Source: Begonia masoniana
Taxonomy: Eukaryota > Streptophyta > Magnoliopsida > Cucurbitales > Begoniaceae
Assembly (NCBI GenBank): GCA_022432975.1
Contig: CM039509.1
Location: 11,940,335 to 12,004,334, forward strand
Length of the DNA stretch: 64,000 bases
Direction: 5' to 3'
Shown piece after piece: positions 1-9,276 of this stretch (positions are counted from its first letter, which is position 1; every line of letters begins with the position of its first letter). Position numbers and translations under genes: made by a program. A model generated the notes under the pieces. It did no database searches. It was not told where the DNA came from and was given only the letters and a program-made list of their open reading frames with translations.

Positions 1-792
1 TTTCAAGGTAAATCTGATCCAGAAGTTTATTTAGAGTGGGAAAAGAAAATGGAGTTAGTTTTTGATTGTCATCACTATTCTGAGGAGAAGAAGGTAAAGT
101 TGGCAGTGACTGAATTTTGTGACTATGCAATATCTTGGTGGGATCAATTGGTGTCATCTCGGAGGAGGAATGGGGAAAGACCTGTGGAGACTTGGAATGA
201 GTTGAAAAGTCCAATGAGAAAACGGTTTGTTCCTGATCATTATTATAGAGACCTACATCGCAAGTTGCACGGGCTATTTCAAGGGTCTAGAACAGTCGAA
301 GATTATCACAAAAAGATGGAAACTATTATGACCAGATTAGATATTGAGGAAGACAGAGAGGTTACCATGGCACGATTTCTGAATGGATTACACAAGGATA
401 TAGCACACGTAGTGGAGTTGCATCATTTTGTGGAGTTGGAAGATTTAGTACACAAGGCTATCTTGGTAGAGCGACAACTCAAATTTAAAGGGGCAACAAA
501 GAACATTGTGGGATCAAGTGCGAGGCCAAGTTGGAGTAGGGTATACAAAGGCGACCAACTCAACTCTAAACCTAATTCTGAGCAACCTAGGTTTAAAAAA
601 GAAGTGCCTAAATCAGCACCTAAAGATGGGGGCCAATCTAGTAGAAGTCGGGATATTAAATGCTACAAGTGTTTGGGTTTAGGTCACATAGCCTCGGAAT
701 GTCCCAATAGGCGCGTAATGTTATTGCAAGAAGATGGAGAGATAGCTAGTGAGAGTGAAGAAGAGACTATGACACCAGGAATTAGAGGATGA
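1..792 (+). pseudogene. gag: Retrotransposon gag (capsid and nucleocapsid), 5' partial
   Basis: The frame is open from base 1, so the methionine at 49 is internal and not the start. The capsid part has the Retrotrans_gag signature: WEKKMELVF near the left edge, then YAISWWDQL, then a helical region up to about nt 480. A single CCHC zinc knuckle (CYKCLGLGHIASEC, nt 661-702) follows a basic, serine-rich linker. Gag would form the cytoplasmic virus-like particle and bind the element's RNA. The frame ends at a TGA (790-792), while the protease continues in the next frame. In most plant Ty3/gypsy elements gag and pol share one long frame, so this is probably an indel between about 768 and 783 rather than programmed frameshifting. 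Confidence 0.9.
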
Positions 793-1048
793 CAACAAAG
801 ATAATGAAGGGATAGAGTATGCTGTAGAAGGAGAAATTTTAGTAGTTAGTCGAGCTCTTGCTTCACAAGTCAATGGAGATGACAAAGAACGGCAAAGAGA
901 GAATATTTTTCATACTCGATGTCACGTGGATGGTAAGGTTTGCAGTTTGATAATTGATGGTGGAAGTTGTACTAATGTGGCCAGTACGATTTTAGTAGAA
1001 AAATTGAAGCATCCATTGATCAAGCACCCTAAACCCTACAGATTGTAA
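782..1048 (+). pseudogene. Aspartic protease N-terminal part, broken
   Basis: Frame 2 opens here, one base off gag. It encodes an acidic linker and then the protease active-site region with IDGGSCTNV (about nt 952-978). The D-G-G-S active site is common in plant gypsy proteases where retroviruses have D-T/S-G. The frame is stopped by TAA at 1046-1048, where family members have a glutamine codon followed by WL. Retroviral-type proteases of this kind act as dimers and mature the Gag-Pol polyprotein. It is broken on both sides and should not make an active enzyme. Confidence 0.8.
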
Positions 1049-2629
1049 TGGTTAAGTGAATGTGGAGAAATGAAGGTTAATAAACAAGTGTTGATCTCCT
1101 TTTCCATTGGAAGGTATCATGATGAGATTTTATGTGATGTAGTTCCAATGCAAGCTGGTCATATTCTTTTGGGAAGACCGTGGCAATACGATCGAAAGGT
1201 TAGCCACGATGGATTCAAGAATCGATATACTTTTGAAAAGGAAGGAAGAGTTATCACACTTGTTCCATTGTCACCCAGACAAGTTCTAGAAGATCAACTA
1301 CGTCTTCAATGTGAGAGAGAAAAATGGAGTGGAAATAAGAGAGAAAATATGAGTGAAAATAAGAGTGAAGAACAGAGAGAAAAAGTGAGAGAAAATCAGA
1401 ATGGATTGAGAAATGAAAAGAAAAAGAGTGAGGAAGGGAGTAAGAACAAAAAAGATGTGATTCTATATATGAAAGAGAGAGAAGTAAGAAAAGCATTATT
1501 GGCAAGGCATCATATCTTATTCTTAGTGCCTAAGGAGAATTATCTAACTTTTGATGTTTCTTGCTTGCCTAGTGTCTTTGTTTCTTTGTTACAGGATTAT
1601 GAAGATGTGTTTCCTGAAGATACGCCGGTTGGATTACCACCCGTAAGGGGTATCGAGCACCATATAGATTTTGTTCCAGGAGCTGTTATTCCTAATCGTC
1701 CAGCTTATCGAAGTAATCCAGATGAGACAAAAGAATTATGGAGACAAGTGGAAGAGCTAATGACTAAAGGATTTGTACGAGAGAGTATGAGCCCATGTGC
1801 AGTACCAGTTCTTCTAGTTCCAAAAAAAGATGGGAGTTGGCGAATGTGTGTTGATTGCAGAGCTATAAACAACATCACGGTAAAGTATCGCTATCCCATA
1901 CCTCGTTTAGATGACTTGTTAGATGAGTTGCATGATGCAAACATTTTTAGTAAAATCGATCTTAAAAGTGGATATCATCAAATTAGGATGCGAGAAGGAG
2001 ATGAATGGAAAAAAGCATTTAAAACAAAGTTTGGCTTGTATGAATGGCTAGTTATGCCTTTTGGTTTAACAAATGCACCTAGCACTTTCATGCATTTAAT
2101 GATGTATGTTTTAAGAGCATTCATTGGGAAGTTTGTTGTTGTGTATTTTGATGATATATTGATTTATAGTCGATCTGTTGATGAGCATGCTAAACATGTT
2201 AAACGTGTACTTGATGTTCTTAGAGAACAAAAATTGTATGCTAACCTTCAAAAGTGTCTGTTCTGTTTGGATAGTGTTGTTTTCCTTGGTTATGTGATTA
2301 GTGCTGATGGTATAAAGGTAGACAAGGAAAAGATTAAGGCAATCATGGATTGGCCAACACCTAAGTCAATCAAGGAGGTAAGAAGTTTTCATGGTTTGGC
2401 TTCATTTTATAGGCGTTTTGTTAAGAACTTCAGCACCATTGCTGCACCCCTCACTGAAGTTATTAAAAAGAATGTTGATTTTTATTGGGGAGAAGAACAA
2501 AGTAAGTCTTTTGAATTAGTAAAAGAAAAATTGTGTACTGCGCTCGTTCTAGCGTTGCCTAACTTTTCTGTTGTTTTTGAGCTTGAGTGTGATGCTTCAG
2601 GTGTTGGAATTGGAGCTGTGTTAATATAA
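1049..2629 (+). pseudogene. pol: Pol: protease C-terminus, reverse transcriptase, start of RNase H
   Basis: The open stretch follows the TAA at 1046; its first methionine is at 1070. The protease end is seen as GHILLGRPW (about nt 1168-1194). A Lys/Glu/Asn-rich spacer of low complexity follows (about nt 1315-1460), then RT from about nt 1640. RT motifs include [42 protein letters not shown] and the catalytic YFDD at 2144-2155. RNase H begins with [11 protein letters not shown]; its first catalytic Asp is at 2591. The stretch ends at TAA 2627-2629, where relatives have Gln. The RT core looks uninterrupted, so the element is probably not very ancient, but no full polyprotein can be made. Confidence 0.92.
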
Positions 2630-3523
2630 GAAAAGCGTCCTATAGCTTACTTTAGTGAGAAGTTAAGTGGAGCTGCATTGAATTATCCAACTTACGATAA
2701 GGAGTTATATGCATTGGTTCGATCTTTGGAAACATGGCAGCATTATTTATGGCCCAAGGAGTTCATTATCCACACTGATCATCAATCCTTGCGGCATTTG
2801 AAAAGTCAAAATAAGTTAAACAAAAGACATGCAAGGTGGATGCAGTTTATAGAGACGTTTCCATATGTAATAAAGTATAAACAAGGCAAGGAGAATGTTG
2901 TGGCAGATGCACTTTCTCGCAGGTACGCTCTATTGAATTCGTTGAGTGCTAAAATGATGGGGTTCTCACATTTAATTGATCTGTATGAGAATGATTTGGA
3001 TTTTGCTAAAGTATATGGTTTATGTAGTAAAGGTGGATTTGGGAAATTCTATAAGCATGATAAGTTTTTGTTTAAGGAAAATAAACTTTGCATTCCAGTA
3101 AGTTCTATGCGTGAGTTATTAGTGCATGAAGCTCATTGTGGAGGTTTGATGGGTCATTTTGGAACTAAACGTACACTTGACATTTTAAATGAGCATTTTT
3201 ATTGGCCAAAAATGAAAAGAGATGTTGTACGTTTTTGTGATTGTTGCGTGACATGTAGAAAGGCAAAATCTAAGATTCAACCTCATGGTTTATATACTCT
3301 GCTTCCTGTTCCTAGTGAGCCATGGATGCATATTAGTATGGATTTTGTTTTGGGATTGCCTAGATCTAGAAATGGACATGATTCTGTTTTTGTGGTTGTT
3401 GATAGATTTAGCAAAATGGCACATTTCATTGCTTGTCACAAGACTGATGATGCTACACATATTGCAAATCTTTTCTTTCGAGATATTGTGCGTTTACATG
3501 GTGTTCCTAAGTCTATTGTATGA
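2630..3523 (+). pseudogene. pol: Pol: rest of RNase H, integrase zinc domain, start of integrase core
   Basis: This is the same frame as the RT segment. It starts with the RNase H segments [15 protein letters not shown] and [10 protein letters not shown] and the ADALSRR end of the domain (to about 2925). The integrase HHCC zinc-binding domain follows at about 3122-3275, with two His (HEAH...GH) and the Cys pair CVTC. The core starts at PWMHISMDF, whose catalytic Asp is at 3341. A TGA at 3521-3523 lies directly before the second catalytic Asp. The usual residue there is Ser, so this stop probably arose from TCA by a transversion, unlike the other stops in the element. Confidence 0.9.
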
Positions 3524-3985
3524 GATAGAGATGTGAAATTTCTAAGTTACTTTTGGAAGGTTTTATGGGGTAAGTTAGGGACTAAACTTCTCTTTTCTAC
3601 AACGTGTCATCCTCAAACGGACGGACAAACTGAGGTTGTTAATCGAACACTCATACAGGTATTGCGCAGTGTTGTAGGTAAGAACTTGAAATCTTGGGAA
3701 GAATGTTTGCCATTGGTTGAATTTTCATATAACAGAACTATTCACAGCACAACACATTTTTCACCTTTTGAAATCGTATATGGTTTTAATCCACTAACTC
3801 CTTTGGATTTGATTGAGATACCTGTGAATGAATTGAGTAGTCTGGATGGAAAAAAGAAGGCAGAACTTGTGAAATGCATCCATGCAAAAGTTCATGAGCA
3901 CATTGAGAAAAGAAACAAACAGGTTGCTGCTCGAGTTAATAAAGGAAGAAAAAAAGTTGTTTTTGAACCGGGTGGTTGGGTTTAG
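3524..3985 (+). pseudogene. Integrase catalytic core, second half
   Basis: This continues the integrase core in the same frame. It starts with DRDVKF, where the first Asp (3524) is the second catalytic residue. The catalytic Glu in GQTEVVNR is at 3632, giving 35 residues between them, the DD35E spacing. All three catalytic codons (3341, 3524, 3632) are present, although a stop splits them. TAG at 3983-3985 replaces the Trp of the usual WVH motif, consistent with a TGG to TAG change. Confidence 0.9.
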
Positions 3986-4435
3986 GTGCATATGAGAAAG
4001 GAAAGGTTTCCCGAAAAAAGGCGATCAAAATTAGCTCCACGTGGCGACGGGCCATTCCAAGTTTTGAAAAGGATCAACGACAATGCTTACTCATTAGATC
4101 TACGAGGCGAACATAACATTTCTTCTACTTTTAATGTTGCTGATTTATCTCCCTTTGATGTAGGATCTGATTCGAGGTCGAATCCTTTTGAGGAGGGAGG
4201 GAATGATAGGCTTGAAGAGGTGGATTCTATAGAAGCAAATCAAGAGGATACATCAATGGCTAAAGAGGATTCAATACAACTACCACAAGGTCCATTGACA
4301 AGAGCTCGAGCTAAAGCATTTCAAAAGGCTATTCAAAACTTACTTTATGTTGAAAAGATTGCTCAAAATGAAGAAGGAAGTTTTCAATGTTATTACACAC
4401 TTATCGAAGCCTTAAATGAAGAGAATTCAGCTTGA
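3986..4435 (+). pseudogene. Integrase C-terminal domain with GPF module and CR-like tail
   Basis: This is the same frame after TAG 3983. It encodes a basic segment, the GPFQVLKRI module at about 4049 (the GPY/F domain of Ty3/gypsy integrases), then FNVADLSPF and an acidic tail with GPLTRARA. The codons for FEEGGND overlap the purine tract, and the last 230 bases or so lie inside the 3' LTR, up to TGA 4433-4435. CRM-clade elements carry a C-terminal CR motif thought to help target centromeric chromatin. Assigning this tail to CR is an inference from position and the TRARA pattern. Confidence 0.8.
4190..4201 (+). promoter_or_regulatory. Polypurine tract (plus-strand primer) upstream of 3' LTR
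   Basis: Twelve purines (gaggagggaggg) lie two bases before the TGAT that I take as the LTR start. They are the longest purine run near the end of pol and sit inside the coding frame. A polypurine tract primes plus-strand DNA synthesis in LTR retroelements. Confidence 0.75.
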
Positions 4436-4850
4436 GAAGATATATTACTTTATGGGCCGATTTGGTATTTGGCTTTCATAGTTCAAGTTTATTATTTTTA
4501 GTGTTTTTCCATGCCCAAAGACTTGTGTTAATGGGCCAAACGAATTTGGGCTATTTTTGGGTTATTTTAGGGTTTCTTCTATGCCTACTATAAAAGGGGC
4601 AAGTTTATCTTTGTAAAAGAAGCTATTATTTTTGGTGAATGCATTGTGAGAGTATTCTCCTCTTTGTTCTTGAATGAACCAAACCAAACTCAGCAAGAAT
4701 TGATCAACTTGTTGTTTCATTTAGGAGTTGGGGTTTTTAAGACATAGTTTCCTACGGGTTTCTCTTCGATCACCTACTCTATTTCTTAGTATCTGGGGTT
4801 CTTTTCCATCTTGTGGGTTCTAAGGGTTTGCACCCAAAGGGTTCGCATCA
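4204..4850 (+). mobile_element. 3' LTR of the CRM-like element (647 bp)
   Basis: It begins TGATAGG right after the purine tract and ends GCATCA where the satellite begins, so its ends are TGAT...ATCA, a short perfect inverted terminal repeat of the TG...CA type. It contains the last codons of pol and a TATA box at 4589. The 3' flank is satellite starting TGTTG, so the target duplication on the 5' side, outside the window, should be TGTTG. The start is inferred from the purine tract and terminal symmetry; the matching 5' LTR is not visible. Confidence 0.75.
4589..4595 (+). promoter_or_regulatory. TATA box of the LTR promoter
   Basis: TATAAAA followed by GGGGC lies about 385 bp into the LTR, the expected place for the U3/R promoter. 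No experimental start is known. Confidence 0.6.
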
Positions 4851-5903
4851 TGTTGGGTCCTCAATACACGTCGTTTTCATCACTTCAAGTTAAAACCTTG
4901 AATGTGAAATTGATAACTTAGGTTATAAAAAGTAATGTAACACTCAACCTCATTTGCTTGATAAGATCAACTCTTTTGGAACAAATCGATTAAAGTGAAA
5001 TTTCTAATGTTTCATCAAGCGCATTACTAAGTCTTAGTTACGCGTCCATCAAGGTTGTTGGGTCCTCAATACACGTCGTTCTCATCACTTCAAGTTAAAA
5101 CCTTGAATGTGAAACGAATAACTTAGGTTCTAACCACAAGTAATGTAACACTCAACCTCATTTGCTTGATACGATCAACTCTTTTGGAACAAATCGATTG
5201 AAGTGAAGTTTCTTATGTTTTATCAAGCGCATTAATAAGTCTTAGTTTCGCGTCCATGAAGGTAGTTGGGTCCTCAATACACGTCGTTCTCATCACTTCA
5301 AGTTAAAACCTTGAATGTGAAATGGATAACTTTGGATCTAACCCCATGTCATGTAACACTAAACTTCATTTGCTGGATACATTCAACTCTTTTGGAACAA
5401 ATCGATTGAAGTGAAGTTTCTAATGCTTCATCAAGCGCATTACTAAGTCTTAGTTTCGCGTCCATGAAGGTAGTTGGGTCCTCAATACACGTCGTTCTCA
5501 TCACTTCAAGTTAAAACCTTGAATGTGAAACGAATAACTTAGGTTCTAACCACAAGTAATGTAACACTCAACCTCATTTGCTTGATACGATCAACTCTTT
5601 TGGAACAAATCGATTGAAGTGAAGTTTCTTATGTTTTATCAAGCGCATTAATAAGTCTTAGTTTCGCGTCCATGAAGGTAGTTGGGTCCTCAATACACGT
5701 CGTTCTCATCACTTCAAGTTAAAACCTTGAATGTGAAATGGATAACTTTGGATCTAACCCCATGTCATGTAACACTAAACTTCATTTGCTGGATACATTC
5801 AACTCTTTTGGAACAAATCGATTGAAGTGAAGTTTCTTATGCTTCATCAAGCGCATTACTAAGTCTTAGTTTCGCGTCCATGAACGTTGTTGGGTTCTCA
5901 ATA
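4851..5903 (+). repeat. 208-bp satellite array, about 5 monomers (block 1)
   Basis: These are tandem monomers of 207-208 bp. I number the consensus from TGTTGGGTCC to CCATGAAGGT. Each has one ClaI-type ATCGAT and a 9-bp dyad (TCACTTCAA at 30-38, TTGAAGTGA at 143-151). The left edge is the LTR end at 4850. The right edge stops at monomer position about 17 (CTCAATA), where a TGTAACACC element begins. Composition is AT-rich with no coding content. Confidence 0.95.
5056..5887 (+). repeat. 416-bp higher-order (dimer) repeat within satellite block 1
   Basis: Monomers starting at 5056 and 5472 share CGAATAACTT, AAGTAATG, ATGTTTTATC and CATTAATAAG. Monomers starting at 5264 and 5680 share GGATAACTTTGGATC, CCCCATGTC and GCTGGATACATTC. 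The order is therefore A-B-A-B with a 416-bp period, each copy far closer to its counterpart than to its neighbour. Confidence 0.85.
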
Positions 5904-6125
5904 TGTAACACCCCAGTCACTGTACCCGTATTCCGTATTTTACTTTTCTATGCTTTAAATAAAACTTAATGCGGAATCTAAACTGAAGTTGAAATCAGAA
6001 CTGAAATCGGAATTAAAACTGAACTTTAAAAGCATTTAAAACAAAACCTTTAAATAATAATTAAAACTAAAACATTTAATAAAACTTTTAGAAACAAATA
6101 AAAGAAGGAGGGCAGAATCGGAATT

Positions 6126-6251
6126 CTGCCCTCAAAATGCAGCAGCGACCGGGCGCTGCCAATTGCAGCGCACGGTCGCCGTGTGCGCTGCATTTGCAGC
6201 AATCCGTCGCTGCCCTGCAGCGACCCTTCCCTCGCCACGGCGCCCAGCGCC
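6126..6251. repeat. Dyad-rich segment with GCAGCG/CGCTGC words
   Basis: About 125 bp is packed with the words GCAGCG, CGCTGC, GCAGC and CGGTCGC in both orientations. It lies about 220 bp from the LTR edge, where two related LTRs have GGCGATCGATCGCC words instead. Confidence 0.7.
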
Positions 6252-6288
6252 CATGAGTGAACCTTCATCAAAAACACTTAGCAAAATA

Positions 6289-6317
6289 GCTCTCTGGAAT
6301 TGGAATTTCCAGAGAGC
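6289..6317. other. 11-bp stem hairpin in LTR
   Basis: GCTCTCTGGAA and TTCCAGAGAGC are perfect complements separated by 7 nt. Equivalent hairpins lie at 49286-49312 and 51578-51606; the last has two base pairs exchanged on both arms. Confidence 0.85.
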
Positions 6318-6851
6318 AATCTCTTCACAATTTTTATCCAATTTCTCCTTTCTTTAACCCTTTCTCATCTTTTCTCCTCTTTAAACCCACTCAACTTATT
6401 ACTTTAACTCAAAACCCACTTAACTTATTACTTTAACTCAACCGACTTACAGCGGACTTTGCTGAAGTCAAACTGCGTGGGTAGCTCTGAAAACCGAGCT
6501 TACCCGTACCAATCCCAAAACGAATCAAAACATTTCATAACGTTTATCAAAACTAGTTTAAACCAAAGCCTTTTACATACAGTTACCAAAACATTTTCTA
6601 ACCCCTATCCAGATCCAAACATCCTATTATAATTGTCTATGCAATTTAACCAAAAACATCCAGATAATCCTCAAAATACATACACAACCCCAAACCCTCA
6701 AAACACGTATATACTTCCCCCACGGGTCGGTAAAGCATCGACTGCGCAACGCACTACCGTGACCATCATTCGTCAACTGCCTCATGCCTCAGGAGGAGGA
6801 AGCTCGTCCTCACCTGTTTCCTCGTAAACACCTACACCATACAGACATCTA

Positions 6852-6867
6852 TGAGATAAAAATCTCA
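6852..6867. other. Small TGAGA...TCTCA hairpin in LTR leader
   Basis: TGAGAT and ATCTCA flank AAAA. On the minus strand it lies just upstream of GGTGTAG. Two other LTR copies have TGAGC...GCTCA at this place. Confidence 0.7.
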
Positions 6868-6950
6868 GTAAGCTCTAGTAAATGCAAATGCATGCTATGC
6901 ATGTGACTTTATAAATAATTCTTTGATTTCTTTACTTTACTTTACTTTGC

Positions 6951-9116
6951 TTTGCTTTGCTATAAACTGTATACCGAAGGGTCATTACTTTACTGTACTT
7001 TGCTTTGCTATAAACTGTATACCGAAGGGTCATTACTTTACTGTACTTTGCTTTGCTATAAACTGTATACCGAAGGGTCATTTAAACTGTATACCGTAGG
7101 GTCATTACTTTACTGTACTTTGCTTTGCTATAAACTGTATACCGAAGGGTCATTACTTTACTGTACTTTGCTTTGCTATAAACTGTATACCGAAGGGTCA
7201 TTACTTTACTGTACTTTGCTTTGCTATAAACTGTATACCGAAGGGTCATTACTTTACTGTACTTTGCTTTGCTATAAACTGTATACCGAAGGGTCATTAC
7301 TTTACTGTACTTTGCTTTGCTATAAACTGTATACCGAAGGGTCATTACTTTACTGTACTTTGCTTTGCTATAAACTGTATACCGAAGGGTCATTACTTTA
7401 CTGTACTTTGCTTTGCTATAAACTGTATACCGAAGGGTCATTACTTTACTGTACTTTGCTTTGCTATAAACTGTATACCGAAGGGTCATTACTTTACTGT
7501 ACTTTGCTTTGCTATAAACTGTATACCGAAGGGTCATTACTTTACTGTACTTTGCTTTGCTATAAACTGTATACCGAAGGGTCATTACTTTACTGTACTT
7601 TGCTTTGCTATAAACTGTATACCGAAGGGTCATTACTTTACTGTACTTTGCTTTGCTATAAACTGTATACCGAAGGGTCATTACTTTACTGTACTTTGCT
7701 TTGCTATAAACTGTATACCGAAGGGTCATTACTTTACTGTACTTTGCTTTGCTATAAACTGTATACCGAAGGGTCATTACTTTACTGTACTTTGCTTTGC
7801 TATAAACTGTATACCGAAGGGTCATTACTTTACTGTACTTTGCTTTGCTATAAACTGTATACCGAAGGGTCATTACTTTACTGTACTTTGCTTTGCTATA
7901 AACTGTATACCGAAGGGTCATTACTTTACTGTACTTTGCTTTGCTATAAACTGTATACCGAAGGGTCATTACTTTACTGTACTTTGCTTTGCTATAAACT
8001 GTATACCGAAGGGTCATTACTTTACTGTACTTTGCTTTGCTATAAACTGTATACCGAAGGGTCATTACTTTACTGTACTTTGCTTTGCTATAAACTGTAT
8101 ACCGAAGGGTCATTACTTTACTGTACTTTGCTTTGCTATAAACTGTATACCGAAGGGTCATTACTTTACTGTACTTTGCTTTGCTATAAACTGTATACCG
8201 AAGGGTCATTACTTTACTGTACTTTGCTTTGCTATAAACTGTATACCGAAGGGTCATTACTTTACTGTACTTTGCTTTGCTATAAACTGTATACCGAAGG
8301 GTCATTACTTTACTGTACTTTGCTTTGCTATAAACTGTATACCGAAGGGTCATTACTTTACTGTACTTTGCTTTGCTATAAACTGTATACCGAAGGGTCA
8401 TTACTTTACTGTACTTTGCTTTGCTATAAACTGTATACCGAAGGGTCATTACTTTACTGTACTTTGCTTTGCTATAAACTGTATACCGAAGGGTCATTAC
8501 TTTACTGTACTTTGCTTTGCTATAAACTGTATACCGAAGGGTCATTACTTTACTGTACTTTGCTTTGCTATAAACTGTATACCGAAGGGTCATTACTTTA
8601 CTGTACTTTGCTTTGCTATAAACTGTATACCGAAGGGTCATTACTTTACTGTACTTTGCTTTGCTATAAACTGTATACCGAAGGGTCATTACTTTACTGT
8701 ACTTTGCTTTGCTATAAACTGTATACCGAAGGGTCATTACTTTACTGTACTTTGCTTTGCTATAAACTGTATACCGAAGGGTCATTACTTTACTGTACTT
8801 TGCTTTGCTATAAACTGTATACCGAAGGGTCATTACTTTACTGTACTTTGCTTTGCTATAAACTGTATACCGAAGGGTCATTACTTTACTGTACTTTGCT
8901 TTGCTATAAACTGTATACCGAAGGGTCATTACTTTACTGTACTTTGCTTTGCTATAAACTGTATACCGAAGGGTCATTACTTTACTGTACTTTGCTTTGC
9001 TATAAACTGTATACCGAAGGGTCATTACTTTACTGTACTTTGCTTTGCTATAAACTGTATACCGAAGGGTCATTACTTTACTGTACTTTGCTTTGCTATA
9101 AACTGTATACCGAAGG
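6951..9116. repeat. 48-bp minisatellite, 46 units
   Basis: A 48-bp unit (TTTGCTTTGC, TATAAACTGT, ATACCGAAGG, GTCATTACTT, TACTGTAC) repeats with almost no variation. The phase marker TATAAACTGT falls at 6961, 7009 and 7057; a half-length 24-bp step follows, with a variant unit (TTTAAACTGT, CCGTAGG) at 7081; then it falls at 7129 and every 48 bp to 9097. Both strands stay open in one frame because the unit is a multiple of three without stops, which is not evidence of a protein. The array sits inside a retrotransposon LTR. Confidence 0.97.
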
Positions 9117-9249
9117 CTGTAGAATCTTACCTAGGACGTTGATCGGAGGAGAAAACGTGAAGGAAACGGAACGATCGAAGGAAGAATCGGAGTCGGCGTT
9201 AAGGATTCGCCGCGGGCAGAGAGGAGAAGCCGAGAGGTTTCTTCTCTAG

Positions 9250-9276
9250 AATCGATTTTCAGAATGAAAATCGATT
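9250..9276. other. Palindrome at LTR/satellite junction
   Basis: AATCGATTTT and AAAATCGATT form a 10-bp inverted repeat with a 7-nt loop. The right arm is already satellite, which matches its consensus from about 9268, so the junction lies within the palindrome. Confidence 0.8.

Larger units (their letters stand above)
1..4850 (+). mobile_element. CRM-like Ty3/gypsy retrotransposon, 5' end outside window
   Basis: The domains run gag, protease, reverse transcriptase, RNase H, integrase, purine tract, 3' LTR, which is the Ty3/gypsy order. The coding frame runs past the polypurine tract and ends inside the LTR. The integrase tail carries a GPF motif and a GPLTRARA segment, but I see no classical chromodomain. 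As I recall the family, these traits fit CRM-clade (centromeric) chromoviruses, and the LTR abuts satellite DNA, which suits that clade. The element is dead: gag and pol are in different frames near 780, and in-frame stops lie at 1046, 2627, 3521 and 3983. The 5' LTR and the start of gag lie left of the window. The clade call is an inference; a tree of the RT domain would settle it. Confidence 0.85.
5904..9267 (-). mobile_element. Truncated long-LTR fragment (Tekay-like), minus orientation
   Basis: It starts TGTAACACCCC at a sharp satellite boundary, which is the 3' end of an LTR read on the minus strand. It aligns by eye along much of its length with the LTR at 51176-53288: the same first 100 bases, a dyad-rich segment, a CTGG-stem hairpin, CACGGGTC, a TGAGA...TCTCA hairpin and a TACCTAG-type leader end near 9130. 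It lacks the U3 part and stops inside the leader at a satellite junction (9250-9276). A 29-bp tandem duplication lies at about 6385-6441 and the 48-bp minisatellite at 6951-9116. There is no coding sequence. Confidence 0.75.

Noticed and set aside
780..792. Programmed frameshift between gag and pol
   Set aside because: No clear slippery heptamer at the overlap, and the element has several other disabling changes. A simple indel is more likely.
6952..9249. 765-codon plus frame and 663-codon minus frame of perfect 16-residue repeats
   Set aside because: The 48-bp unit is a multiple of three without stops on either strand, so long frames are automatic. The DNA is LTR minisatellite.
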